Positions 24,219 to 32,988 of a DNA stretch of 64,000 nucleotides are shown here, in pieces. The DNA lies in the NCBI RefSeq assembly GCF_003097535.1, contig NZ_CP029187.1:496001-560000 (forward strand). The letters are read 5' to 3'. The notes beneath the pieces were generated by a model that was not told the DNA's origin, made no database searches, and saw only the letters and a list, made by a program, of their open reading frames with translations. The translations under genes were made by a program, and so were the position numbers. Each line of letters starts with the position of its first letter. Within the stretch, counting starts at the first letter, position 1. This DNA comes from Flavobacterium pallidum. GTDB taxonomy: Bacteria > Bacteroidota > Bacteroidia > Flavobacteriales > Flavobacteriaceae.

Positions 24219-24853
24219 TAATTAAGGTAATAGAGAAGGACGTTGACCAAAGTGATAATCGAAATCAGTCCCGTAACCGAACCAATAATATAGTTCATGT
24301 TGTGCAGTATGAATGCCGTGCGGGATTCCATTTTCTTAAAAAAGGCAATGTAACAGTAAAAGGCAAAGAAAGCGCCCAATCCTGATCCGACAACAAACGT
24401 ATAAATGAACGGCAATTCAAAAACAAAATAATGATATGATGCCAAGGTTACGCTGATGAAAACGTAAAACGGAATCGGGAAGAAATTTAGCGCTGAAAGC
24501 AGCATGCCGAGAAAAAAACGGCTTTTTTTACTGTGCAGCTTACTTTCTTCCTGGGCCTCTTTGGGCTTTTTGGCGAAAAAGAAAAAGTAAATGGTCAGTA
24601 TCGTGAAAACAATGAGCCCGGCTTCGCGCAGCATGATCACGATATACGGATTTTCGTCGATGAATCTTGCGAAAATGACGCCGATGAACGTTTGTACCAA
24701 AACTACAAGGGTGGCGCCAAGCGCGAAAATCAAAGCCCGGTTGCGGCCTTCGTTGAGGCTCACTTTCGCCGCCGTCATATTGATCAGCCCCGGCGGCGTG
24801 ATGCCGAAGGAAGCTGTAAGGAATCCGAGGAACAAAGGCAGCGAATAACCCAT
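24218..24853 (-). CDS. LysE/RhtB-family exporter
   Basis: A 211-residue inner-membrane protein with about six hydrophobic segments. The first carries the family-like FGITPPGLINMTAAKVSLNEGRNRAL; a charged loop (AKKPKEAQEESKLHSKKSR) separates the two halves. LysE-superfamily members export amino acids or other small molecules; the substrate here is unknown. It overlaps both neighbours by one base, so trmB, this gene and the ATL gene form one tight unit. Confidence 0.82.
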   Translation of the reverse strand: MGYSLPLFLGFLTASFGITPPGLINMTAAKVSLNEGRNRALIFALGATLVVLVQTFIGVIFARFIDENPYIVIMLREAGLIVFTILTIYFFFFAKKPKEAQEESKLHSKKSRFFLGMLLSALNFFPIPFYVFISVTLASYHYFVFELPFIYTFVVGSGLGAFFAFYCYIAFFKKMESRTAFILHNMNYIIGSVTGLISIITLVNVLLYYLN

Positions 24854-25527
24854 TACTTTATTTTGAACCGAATATACGTAATTGCTTTGTTAATTTCCAA
24901 ATATTGTTTTTCATAAAACGTCTGAATACCAGTAACTTCCTCGGGCGCACCGTGGTTGTTGTATACATTGTGGTTCGCATACAGCACTTCGTGGCCTTCG
25001 CCGTGCAGCAACCCGAGGGTGTAGCCGTGCATGAACTCGGAGTCGGTCTTTAAATTCATGATGCCGTCCGGCTTCAGGATGCCTTTGTATAATTTCAGGA
25101 ATTCCGAATTGGTCATGCGATGCTTGGTTCGTTTGTACTTGATTTGCGGGTCTGGGAACGTGATCCAGATTTCATCGACTTCTTTTTCGCCAAAAATATG
25201 GTTGATGAGTTCGATTTGCGTGCGTACGAACGCCACATTATTGTGCCCGCTTTCAATGGCTGTTTTGGCTCCACGCCAGAAACGTGCGCCTTTAATATCA
25301 ATACCGATGAAATTTTTCTGCGGATATTTTTCAGCCAGCCCGACGGAATATTCGCCTTTGCCACAACCGAGTTCCAAAACTATAGGATGCACATTTTTGA
25401 AGAAATCAGTATTCCATTTTCCTTTTAACGGAAAGCTGTCACTGACCACTTCTTCCCTTGTCGGCTGGAAAACATTTTCGAAACTTTCATTTTCCCTGAA
25501 CCTTTTTAACTTATTTTTACTTCCCAC
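24853..25527 (-). CDS. trmB: tRNA (guanosine(46)-N7)-methyltransferase
   Basis: A 224-residue SAM methyltransferase that makes m7G46 in the tRNA variable loop. Motifs: LELGCGKGEYSVGLAEKYP (SAM site), NFIGIDIKGARFWRGAKTA, and WITFPDPQIKYKRTKHRM, the signature of TrmB. The start is GTG at 25525-25527 (GTG GGA AGT), with no better ATG nearby. It is first in a tight three-gene unit. Confidence 0.95.
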   Translation of the reverse strand: MGSKNKLKRFRENESFENVFQPTREEVVSDSFPLKGKWNTDFFKNVHPIVLELGCGKGEYSVGLAEKYPQKNFIGIDIKGARFWRGAKTAIESGHNNVAFVRTQIELINHIFGEKEVDEIWITFPDPQIKYKRTKHRMTNSEFLKLYKGILKPDGIMNLKTDSEFMHGYTLGLLHGEGHEVLYANHNVYNNHGAPEEVTGIQTFYEKQYLEINKAITYIRFKIK

Positions 25528-25614
25528 AACGTTGCTTTAATTATTTGGTAAAATTAAGGAAATATACAAGAACCCAATTCGTTTTACCTTGCGCTTTTCA
25601 AAAATCATTCAACC

Positions 25615-26679
25615 TTGGAAACCCACACCCGAAATATCCTTGTCGCCCCGCTGAATTGGGGGCTCGGCCACGCCACAAGATGCATCCCGATAATTAAGGC
25701 GTTACAGCAAAACGGTTTCCATCCCATTATTGCTTCAGATGGCAGCGCATTGGCTATGCTTAAAAAAGAGTTTACTGATGTAACCTGCCTCGAATTGCCT
25801 TCATACGAAATTGAATATGCCAAAAACGGCAACCATTTTAAGTGGAAAATGCTCAAGAACATGCCCACGATGATCGAAGCGGTACTGCAGGAAAAGAAAA
25901 TCGTAAAGAAATGGGTGAAGCAATACGACCTTTATGGCATTATCTCGGACAACAGGCTTGGGGTTTTCAGCAAAAAAGTACCGTCGGTTTTCATTACGCA
26001 CCAATTGAATGTGCTCACGGGGAATACCTCATGGCTGACGAGCAAGCTGCACCAGGCCGCGATTAAGAAATTTGACGAATGCTGGGTGCCCGATTTCCAG
26101 AAAAGCCCGAATTTAAGCGGAAAACTCGGGCATTTGGACAATCCTGATTTCAGGGTGAAATATATAGGTGCCTTGAGCCGGTTGAAAAAACTGGCCTTGC
26201 CAAAGAAATACGACTTGATGGTCATCCTTTCGGGGCCTGAACCGCAACGTACTTTTTTGGAGGAAAAACTTTTTGACGAAGTGCAGCGTTTTGACGGCAA
26301 AGTGGTCTTCATTAAGGGAAAAGTGGAACCAGAGCAGAAAATACTGGAATATTCAAATGTCACTTTCTATAATTTCATGACTTCGGAAGAGTTGGAAAAG
26401 ACCTTCAATGAGAGCGAGATCGTCCTTTGCCGCTCGGGATATACAACGATCATGGACCTGTCCTTTTTATCAAAGAAGGCATTCTTCATCCCCACTCCCG
26501 GGCAATACGAACAGGAATATCTTGCGAAAAAACTCAAAAAAGAAGGGTTGGTACCGTACGCTAAACAACAGGATTTCAGGATTGAAAATGTAGTCGAAGC
26601 CAACTTATACCGCGGACTGAAACCGTGTGAAAATAAGAACAGCTGGAAACAGTTATTCGGACTTTTCGAGCGTGAATGA
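25615..26679 (+). CDS. MurG-like glycosyltransferase
   Basis: About 354 residues, GT-B fold. The N-terminus ILVAPLNWGLGHATRCIPII resembles the glycine-rich acceptor loop of MurG/GT28 enzymes, and VLCRSGYTTIMDLSFLSKKA with FIPTPGQYEQEYLAKKL matches the donor-binding end (G..EQ..NA-like). It is a separate family from MurG itself; flavobacterial genomes often carry one such protein of unknown product. The start appears to be TTG at 25615; I see no in-frame ATG nearby. It converges with phoR, overlapping by 27 bp. Confidence 0.82.
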   Translation: METHTRNILVAPLNWGLGHATRCIPIIKALQQNGFHPIIASDGSALAMLKKEFTDVTCLELPSYEIEYAKNGNHFKWKMLKNMPTMIEAVLQEKKIVKKWVKQYDLYGIISDNRLGVFSKKVPSVFITHQLNVLTGNTSWLTSKLHQAAIKKFDECWVPDFQKSPNLSGKLGHLDNPDFRVKYIGALSRLKKLALPKKYDLMVILSGPEPQRTFLEEKLFDEVQRFDGKVVFIKGKVEPEQKILEYSNVTFYNFMTSEELEKTFNESEIVLCRSGYTTIMDLSFLSKKAFFIPTPGQYEQEYLAKKLKKEGLVPYAKQQDFRIENVVEANLYRGLKPCENKNSWKQLFGLFERE

Positions 26680-27708
26680 AAATTCAGACCCGATGCCGAA
26701 CTGGCTTTCGATATAAATATTTTCATCATGCGCCTCGATGATGTGCTTCACGATGGATAATCCGAGCCCGGAGCCGCCTTCCGCCCTGGCACCGCTTTTA
26801 TCGACGCGGTAAAATCGTTCGAATAACCTCGGAATGTGCTGCTTTTCTATGCCTTCACCATTATCATTCACACGGACGATGACTTTATTGTTGACTAAAT
26901 CCTCAATCCCGACTTCGACAGAACCATCCTGTTTTCCATACTTTATCGCATTAACGATCAAATTCATCACGACTTGCTGGATCTTTTCGCGGTCGGCGAT
27001 GACTTTTATTGCTTTAGGGTATTTGTTGTCAAAGGAAAGGATGATGTTTTTCTTTTCGGCTTTCATCTCAAGGAGATCAAAAACATTCTGTACCACTTCG
27101 ACAATGTTGAATTCGGTCATGTTCAGGTTCAGGTTACCCGATTCCAATTTGGTAATCATGTCGAGATCCTGGACGATGAAAATCAATCGCTCCACCCCTT
27201 TTTCAGCGCGCTGCAGGTATTTCTTACGGATATTTTTATCGTCCATGGCCCCGTCAAGCAACGTCGAAAGATACCCCTGCACGGTAAAAAGGGGTGTTTT
27301 CAATTCGTGCGAAACATTGCCGAGAAATTCACGGCGGTATTCCTCACGCACTTTGAGTGTCTCGATTTCCATCTTCTTATCGGTGGCGAACTTCTTGACT
27401 TCGCGCGTCAGCGTAGCCATATCGGTACTGATCGATTGCTTCCGGAAGGTACTCGACTCAAGGAAAGACACGTCATCATAGATTTTTTTTACCCTTCGGT
27501 AAATGAAAACTTCCACCCGGTACTGGATTACGAAAAATGCGAAAATGTAAAGTGAAAATGCGAAAACAAGGCAAAAAGCAATCAGGTCGCTTCGATGTTG
27601 CTTAAAAAAGAAATACGCCAATATCGCTGCAAATCCTGTAGCAAACAACGTGACGTATAATGCCGATTTGACGGCAAACTTGTATGTTTTCTTAAAATTT
27701 AAACTCAT
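26653..27708 (-). CDS. phoR: PhoR-like sensor histidine kinase
   Basis: A 351-residue inner-membrane kinase. Two hydrophobic helices (residues about 12-32 and 40-62) are joined by a very short loop, so there is no real periplasmic sensor domain. The HisKA site is FLGNVSHELKTPLFTVQGYL (His near residue 134), then the N-box LIVNAIKYG, G1 VNDNGEGI and G2 GSGLGLSIVKHI. It lies 60 bp behind the regulator gene and is the obvious partner. A near-absent sensor domain resembles PhoR types that sense through other membrane proteins. Confidence 0.9.
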   Translation of the reverse strand: MSLNFKKTYKFAVKSALYVTLFATGFAAILAYFFFKQHRSDLIAFCLVFAFSLYIFAFFVIQYRVEVFIYRRVKKIYDDVSFLESSTFRKQSISTDMATLTREVKKFATDKKMEIETLKVREEYRREFLGNVSHELKTPLFTVQGYLSTLLDGAMDDKNIRKKYLQRAEKGVERLIFIVQDLDMITKLESGNLNLNMTEFNIVEVVQNVFDLLEMKAEKKNIILSFDNKYPKAIKVIADREKIQQVVMNLIVNAIKYGKQDGSVEVGIEDLVNNKVIVRVNDNGEGIEKQHIPRLFERFYRVDKSGARAEGGSGLGLSIVKHIIEAHDENIYIESQFGIGSEFSFTLEKSE

Positions 27709-27719
27709 TTTTGAAGTGG

Positions 27720-27751
27720 CAAAGTACCAAAGTTACAAAGTTGCAAAGTTT
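27720..27751. repeat. Four in-phase octamers between phoB and phoR
   Basis: CAAAGTAC, CAAAGTTA, CAAAGTTG, CAAAGTTT stand head to tail in the 60-bp gap between the regulator stop and the kinase start, upstream of the kinase ATG. Confidence 0.75.
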
Positions 27752-27768
27752 TTGGCACCGCTGAAACG

Positions 27769-28452
27769 TTAAACTTCAAATTTGTAGCCTACTCCTTTAA
27801 TAGTCTTGAAAAAATCATCACCTATCTTCTCGCGGAGCTTGCGGATGTGCACATCGATGGTACGCCCGCCTACGATGACTTCATTGCCCCAGACCTTGTC
27901 CAGGATTTCCTCGCGCTTGAATACTTTTCCGGGTTTGGAAGCCAGTAAATAAAAGAGTTCAAATTCTTTCCTAGGCAAAACGATTTCAAGATCGTCCTTA
28001 ATAATCTTGTATTCTTCGCGGTTGATTTCGATCCCTCCCACGTTGAGGGTTTCAGAATTGCGGTCTTCGTCCTTCAGCCTTCTTAATAAGGCCTTTACTT
28101 TACTGACCAGCAATTTCGGCTTGATCGGTTTTGTGATGTAATCGTCGGCACCGGCATCGAACCCGGCAACCTGCGAATAATCTTCGCTTCTCGCGGTCAG
28201 GAATGTGATTATCGTATGGGCAGTCTCAGGTGTTTTGCGGATAATTTCCGTAGCTTCCATACCGTCCATTTCCGGCATCATGACATCCATGATAATTAAA
28301 TGGGGCAGTTCTTTTTTGGCTTTGGCCACAGCCTCACGACCATTACTGGCGGTGCTGATCTGGTAGCCTTCCTGCGACAGGTTATAGCCTACAATTTCCA
28401 ATATATCTGCCTCATCATCAACCAACAAGATCTTAATGTCCTTTTTTTTCAT
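27769..28452 (-). CDS. phoB: PhoB/OmpR-family response regulator
   Basis: A 227-residue regulator. The receiver domain has LLVDDEADILE, the phosphoacceptor in LIIMDVMMPEMDG (Asp near residue 54), and the Lys of DDYITKPIKPKLL. The C-terminal winged helix has REEILDKVWGNEVIVGGRTIDVHIRKLREKIG. The ATG at 28452 opens MKKKDIKILLVDDE; upstream in-frame sequence to 28557 would cover the operator region. The gene is divergent from the TonB receptor and shares its 11-bp repeat region, so it may control both itself and the receptor. PhoB is the closest named family; phosphate control is inferred. Confidence 0.9.
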   Translation of the reverse strand: MKKKDIKILLVDDEADILEIVGYNLSQEGYQISTASNGREAVAKAKKELPHLIIMDVMMPEMDGMEATEIIRKTPETAHTIITFLTARSEDYSQVAGFDAGADDYITKPIKPKLLVSKVKALLRRLKDEDRNSETLNVGGIEINREEYKIIKDDLEIVLPRKEFELFYLLASKPGKVFKREEILDKVWGNEVIVGGRTIDVHIRKLREKIGDDFFKTIKGVGYKFEV

Positions 28453-28531
28453 ATCGAAGTTTAAGCGATTTGCGAGTGTAAATGTAAATATAAAACAAAA
28501 CGAAATGCTGTATTTACGGTTATTTAATCTC

Positions 28532-28609
28532 TTAACATTTTGATAATATGACAGCAACAGAAACGTAACAACGTATTAACGCAAAATTTACATCGCCGGA
28601 GTTCCTTTG
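28532..28609 (+). promoter_or_regulatory. Five or six 11-bp phased repeats plus -7 element before the TonB receptor gene
   Basis: Five consecutive 11-mers share a TAACA-like core in the same phase: TTAACATTTTG, ATAATATGACA, GCAACAGAAAC, GTAACAACGTA, TTAACGCAAAA (28532-28586); TTTACATCGCC (28587-28597) may be a weaker sixth. A -7-like TTCCTTTG follows at 28602-28609, 15 bp after unit five. PhoB/OmpR regulators bind head to tail on direct repeats 11 bp apart, so this reads as an activator site. The same layout occurs at 31526-31615. Confidence 0.65.
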
Positions 28610-28631
28610 CAGCAAATTTAAAAACCCTGAG

Positions 28632-31451
28632 ATGAGAATCAGCCATTTGATTATTACATTGCTTTTTTGCGTTACGGCCTTCGCCCAGAATAAAGGTACG
28701 GTATCGGGAACCATTACCGATAAAGATATGAACAATGAAACGCTGCCGTTTGCCAGCGTCACACTTAAAGGTACGTCAATCGGGTCGAGCACAGATATTG
28801 AAGGGAAATACACCCTTACTGCACCGGAAGGCACCTATACTATGGTCATCAGTTTTGTGGGTTATGAAACCCAGGAAGTGGCCGTGACAGTAAAGCCGAA
28901 TGAAAACATCGTAGTAGACAGGGCACTCGGAAGCGGAAGCGTCAAACTCGAAGATGTTGTCGTAACCCAGAACATCAACCGTGAAAAAGAAGCGGTGTTA
29001 TTGCTCGAGCAGAAAAATGCCACGGTAATCAAGCAAAGCATCGGTGCGCAGGAATTGTCCAGGAAAGGCGTGAGCGATGTGGAAGAAGGCCTGACAAAAA
29101 TCACGGGGATCACAAAAGTAGGGTCGCGGGGACTTTTCGTCCGCGGATTGGAAGACCGATATAATAATTTACTGATAAACGGTCTGGCGGTTCCATCAAA
29201 CAATCCGTTCCGGAAAATCATCCCGCTGGATTTGTTCCCGACGGATATCGTAAGTGCGATCGACGTTTACAAGACTTTCAATACCGATATTTATGGGGAC
29301 TTTTCAGGAGGTACCTTTAATATCGGCACTTCAAAAGGAGGTAAAAGCATCACGAAGCTGAGCGTTGGTTTTGGCTATACGACAGACAACAACCTTTCGG
29401 ACTTCAGCATGGCTGCAGATGCTAACGGATTTAAGGGTTTTATGGGGCTCACCGGAAAAGACCGCAAGTTGCCCGGGATTTTCGGAAATGCGCCGGTCAA
29501 GCGTCCGTTGGGAGGGCAGGAGTCCTTGGCGTCATTCAAGTCAGGATTTGATGTCGACACTAAAACGAGCCCGCTGAACAGCAGCATCGGCATATTGCAC
29601 GGAGAGAAATTCACCTTGAAAAACGATGCTAAAATGTCCTATTTATTTTCGCTGAATTTTGAAAACAGTTATAAAGTAAGGGAAGGACTGGACAGGACCG
29701 TATTTGGAACTTCTTACGAAGACACTCCGACACCTACAGGCCAGTTTGACAACAACTTCACCAAAAAAAGTTTTGACTACGAAACCAATACTTCCGCATT
29801 GATAGGCTTAAATTACAAAACCGATGCCTGGGATCTTGGCATGAATATATTCTATTTAAGGAACACTGTAAGTTCAATCCAGGACCAGTTGGGTGTTTCA
29901 AACGCAGAATTGCAAAATCCGGATCACTTCTTCAGGACAAACCAATTGGACCAATCTGACTACCTGACGGCACAGCTTACCGGAAAATACAACCTCACCA
30001 AGGACAAAAACCAAACCCTTAAAAGTGGCGTGTCATTCACAAAAACCTCTTACCAGCAGCCTGACAGGAAATTCCTCGAAGGGACCAGGGAAGGAGACAA
30101 CCTGGTGATGTCCTATGGCGGTAACGACCTGCTTCGCCAGTATTTCGATATCTCGAATGATTTCTATTTTTCGGCTATGGCTGAATATGCGCTGAAATTC
30201 GGAAAAGGTGAAGACAAAAACCAGGTCTTTACGTTTGGCTATAACGGAAACGCCTCTATGTCAGAATCATCATACCGTTTCGTAGGAAGTTATGACAGGG
30301 GTGTCGGAATATTTACATTGCCACTGAACAATATCGATGCCACTGTCGCGTTGGATCTTGCCAATGAACGGTTTTATTTCGAGGAAAGTTCAAACGCGCA
30401 GTACCGTGTGAAACTGATGGAAAGCACCAATGCGGCGTACGCCAACATCCTGTACCACTTCGGAGAGAAATGGGAACTGAATGCAGGACTGCGTGGCGAG
30501 ATGGCGATGCGTGAAACCAAATTCAGGAGGAACGGTTCGTTCGACCAGAAATTTGAAAAGAAGACCTTCGATAAATTTTACGCTTTGCCATCGGTGAACG
30601 TTAAATATGCACTATCGGACAGGGCCAACTTAAGGCTTGCAACGGGCATCACTTACACGAAACCCGTGCAGATCGAGGCTTTGGCGATTTCTTACCTTAA
30701 TGCCGATGGCACTTCGATCAACGGAAACCCAAACCTGGTAAACAGCGACAATTACAATGTGGATTTCAAATACGAAATCTTCCCGACCAGCAAGGAAATG
30801 TTTGCGGTAGGCGTTTTCGGCAAGAAAATAAACAATGCCATTGAAAGGAATTTCCAGTCCACTGCAAGCGGATTCATTACCACTTATTTCAACACGGGCG
30901 ACGCTACATTGTATGGTGCCGAACTGGAATTCATTTTTGATTTCGCACGGATCAGCAAAAGCCTGTCCGACCTGTCGTGGGGATTCAACACCTCGCTGAT
31001 GCAAACCCACGTCAAAGCAAATGAGTATGTGGTAAACAACACGGAAGACGCAGAATTGGTCAAATCATCTGAAACCCACCGCGAAAGGGATCTGCAGGGC
31101 GCTTCAAAATGGCTTGTCAATACTGACCTGAAATACCAGTTCAACTTAGGAAAGGAATGGAGCAACACGGTTTCGGCAGTATATTCGGTATTCGGGAAAA
31201 GGATTTTCAGTGTGGGAAGCAAGCCGTTTGACCACATTTATGAGCTTCCGCTAAGCAAACTGGATTTGGTTTGGTCAAGCAAGGTAAACGAACATCTTGA
31301 TTTCAAATTTTCTGCAGACAATATCCTGAACCCTAAAGTAAAATTCGAACTGGGCGAAAACAGCAATACCAACTTTGTTGAAAGCTCAAGGATATTGCAG
31401 GATTACAAGCGAGGCGTAGGATTTTCACTTGGCTTTTCGTACACCTTTTAA
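28632..31451 (+). CDS. TonB-dependent outer-membrane receptor
   Basis: A 939-residue outer-membrane importer. Signal peptide MRISHLIITLLFCVTAFAQ; then a carboxypeptidase-regulatory-like beta-sandwich (residues 22-105, GTVSGTITDKD ... SFVGYETQEVAV); the plug (SRKGVSDVEEGLTKITGITKV, then FVRGLEDRYNNLLINGLAVP); and the beta barrel ending in GVGFSLGFSYTF with C-terminal Phe. SusC proteins are usually longer, and no SusD gene follows; instead there is a beta-helix lipoprotein. Divergent from phoB with a repeat operator between them; a phosphate or phosphorylated ligand is inferred. Confidence 0.92.
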   Translation: MRISHLIITLLFCVTAFAQNKGTVSGTITDKDMNNETLPFASVTLKGTSIGSSTDIEGKYTLTAPEGTYTMVISFVGYETQEVAVTVKPNENIVVDRALGSGSVKLEDVVVTQNINREKEAVLLLEQKNATVIKQSIGAQELSRKGVSDVEEGLTKITGITKVGSRGLFVRGLEDRYNNLLINGLAVPSNNPFRKIIPLDLFPTDIVSAIDVYKTFNTDIYGDFSGGTFNIGTSKGGKSITKLSVGFGYTTDNNLSDFSMAADANGFKGFMGLTGKDRKLPGIFGNAPVKRPLGGQESLASFKSGFDVDTKTSPLNSSIGILHGEKFTLKNDAKMSYLFSLNFENSYKVREGLDRTVFGTSYEDTPTPTGQFDNNFTKKSFDYETNTSALIGLNYKTDAWDLGMNIFYLRNTVSSIQDQLGVSNAELQNPDHFFRTNQLDQSDYLTAQLTGKYNLTKDKNQTLKSGVSFTKTSYQQPDRKFLEGTREGDNLVMSYGGNDLLRQYFDISNDFYFSAMAEYALKFGKGEDKNQVFTFGYNGNASMSESSYRFVGSYDRGVGIFTLPLNNIDATVALDLANERFYFEESSNAQYRVKLMESTNAAYANILYHFGEKWELNAGLRGEMAMRETKFRRNGSFDQKFEKKTFDKFYALPSVNVKYALSDRANLRLATGITYTKPVQIEALAISYLNADGTSINGNPNLVNSDNYNVDFKYEIFPTSKEMFAVGVFGKKINNAIERNFQSTASGFITTYFNTGDATLYGAELEFIFDFARISKSLSDLSWGFNTSLMQTHVKANEYVVNNTEDAELVKSSETHRERDLQGASKWLVNTDLKYQFNLGKEWSNTVSAVYSVFGKRIFSVGSKPFDHIYELPLSKLDLVWSSKVNEHLDFKFSADNILNPKVKFELGENSNTNFVESSRILQDYKRGVGFSLGFSYTF

Positions 31452-31480
31452 AGATTTTTATTTGATTTAGTTGAAAATTA

Positions 31481-31510
31481 AGGCTGTCTTCGGGCGGCCT
31501 TTTCTAATTA
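31481..31510 (+). terminator. Terminator behind the TonB receptor gene
   Basis: AAGGCTGTC / GGGCGGCCTT pairs (with G-U pairs) around a short TTC loop and is followed by TTTTC. It ends the receptor transcript before the next gene's own promoter. Confidence 0.65.
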
Positions 31511-31525
31511 CATAAAATCAACGTG

Positions 31526-31615
31526 CTTAACATTGGCTTAATAATTTTATCAGCTTAAGCTAACCTTATTATAACAATGGGATAACTCCTTTCAAAAAGT
31601 GCCATGATACCTTTG
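31526..31615 (+). promoter_or_regulatory. Six 11-bp phased repeats plus -7 element before the beta-helix lipoprotein
   Basis: Six 11-mers in one phase: CTTAACATTGG, CTTAATAATTT, TATCAGCTTAA, GCTAACCTTAT, TATAACAATGG, GATAACTCCTT (31526-31591); four carry TAAC at the same position, one TAAT, one is degenerate. A perfect -7 TACCTTTG follows at 31608-31615 after 16 bp. Unit length, core and spacing match the array before the TonB receptor, so the same regulator probably acts at both. Confidence 0.7.
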
Positions 31616-31643
31616 TGGCATAAAATTTAAATTAAACAACAAC

Positions 31644-32828
31644 ATGAAAAAATTAGTTTTTAGTCTTGCAATTATCGCATCTATCTTTACAGGATGCAGC
31701 AGTGATGATGAAGGTACAGCGCAGCCTGTAGTAGGGGAAATCACCGGAACCATTTCAGCGAATACCACTTATGCGTATGGAAATTACACGCTTAAAGGGA
31801 TTGTAAAAATCGCTTCAGGTGTAACGGTTACTTTCGACGCAGGATCTACAATTACAGCAAACAAAACAACAGGTGATAACGCTTTGGTTGTATTGAACGG
31901 GGGAAAACTGATCATCAACGGTACTGCTTCACAGCCTGTAGTATTCACAGAGGCTTCACAAACACCTGGATCCTGGGGTGGAATCATCATGTATGGCGAT
32001 GCGCCGATCAAAGCTATCGGAGGTGCCGTAACAGCTACTTCTGAAGATGGAAACAACCAGACTTACGGTGGTACCAACGCAGCGCATAATGGCGGTTCAT
32101 TGAACTATGTAAGGGTAGAATATGCCGGTGCAAAATTGGCTGATGGTACTAAAGAAAACAATGCTTTTACGTTTTACTCAGTAGGATCGGGCACGCATCT
32201 GGACCACCTTGTGGCTTATAAAGGTGCTGATGATGGTTATGAGTTCTTCGGTGGAACAGTGAGCGCTACAAACCTGATTTCTTATGGAAATTATGACGAT
32301 GCCTTTGACTGGCAGGATGGATGGCAAGGACAGGAAAACAGCAACTGGTATGGTTACCAGACTGTAAAAGGAAATTACGGAATGGAAATCGAAGCGTCAA
32401 GCAACGACAATGCCTTCTTCCCTAAAGTGACCAATGTGACTTTAAAAAGAGCTGCAGGAACGACACCTGAAACCGCAGGCGCTATCGAAATCGATGCATT
32501 CCAGTTCAAGAAGCAAGGAAACGGGGATTTCAGCAATGTTGTGATTGAAGGTTACGGAGATTATACTGAAGGAGCTACCGTTTATCACGGTGCTGCAGTA
32601 AAAATCCAGGATGCAACGACGAATACAGCCCAGGTTTTGACTTCAAAAATCAAAATTACCAATGCTAAAATTTCAGGAACTACACAAACGACTCCTGTAG
32701 GTGCGACCGTTGACATCATCGTAGCTTTCCCTGCAAATACGTTTACCACTTCTACGACAGCTACAGGCGCGTCTTCATTGACTGCAGGAAACTGGGCTAC
32801 CGTAGGAACCACAAACCTTTTGCAATAA
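31644..32828 (+). CDS. Surface lipoprotein with beta-helix-like fold
   Basis: A 394-residue lipoprotein: MKKLVFSLAIIASIFTGC, then SSDDEGT, which fits the Ser/Asp surface-export signal of flavobacterial lipoproteins. The mature part has regular short strands with Gly and Asn turns (GVTVTFDAGSTITAN, ALVVLNGGKLIINGTA, GSWGGIIMYG) like a right-handed parallel beta-helix. Homologues are often vaguely named. It follows the TonB receptor with its own promoter and the same 11-bp operator, so it may bind or process the ligand that the receptor imports. No enzyme motif was found. Confidence 0.8.
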   Translation: MKKLVFSLAIIASIFTGCSSDDEGTAQPVVGEITGTISANTTYAYGNYTLKGIVKIASGVTVTFDAGSTITANKTTGDNALVVLNGGKLIINGTASQPVVFTEASQTPGSWGGIIMYGDAPIKAIGGAVTATSEDGNNQTYGGTNAAHNGGSLNYVRVEYAGAKLADGTKENNAFTFYSVGSGTHLDHLVAYKGADDGYEFFGGTVSATNLISYGNYDDAFDWQDGWQGQENSNWYGYQTVKGNYGMEIEASSNDNAFFPKVTNVTLKRAAGTTPETAGAIEIDAFQFKKQGNGDFSNVVIEGYGDYTEGATVYHGAAVKIQDATTNTAQVLTSKIKITNAKISGTTQTTPVGATVDIIVAFPANTFTTSTTATGASSLTAGNWATVGTTNLLQ

Positions 32829-32865
32829 TCAATAGAGCTGGTTTAACGCCAATTAATAATACTGA

Positions 32866-32897
32866 AAACACTTCTCTTTACGGGAAGTGTTTTTATT
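32866..32897 (+). terminator. Terminator behind the beta-helix lipoprotein gene
   Basis: AAAACACTTC / GAAGTGTTTT with a nine-base loop, followed by T-rich sequence. Confidence 0.88.
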
Positions 32898-32988
32898 TTG
32901 CGGCAATTGTTAAATTTTTCCTGTTTTTAATACCGATGCATTTTTACGATTTATTTTTTCATACTTTTACCCCATAAAACTACCCCAA

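Noticed and set aside
32829..32870. A third TAAC operator before the mini T9SS protein
   Set aside because: Only two partial words occur and they are 10 bp apart, not in 11-bp phase.
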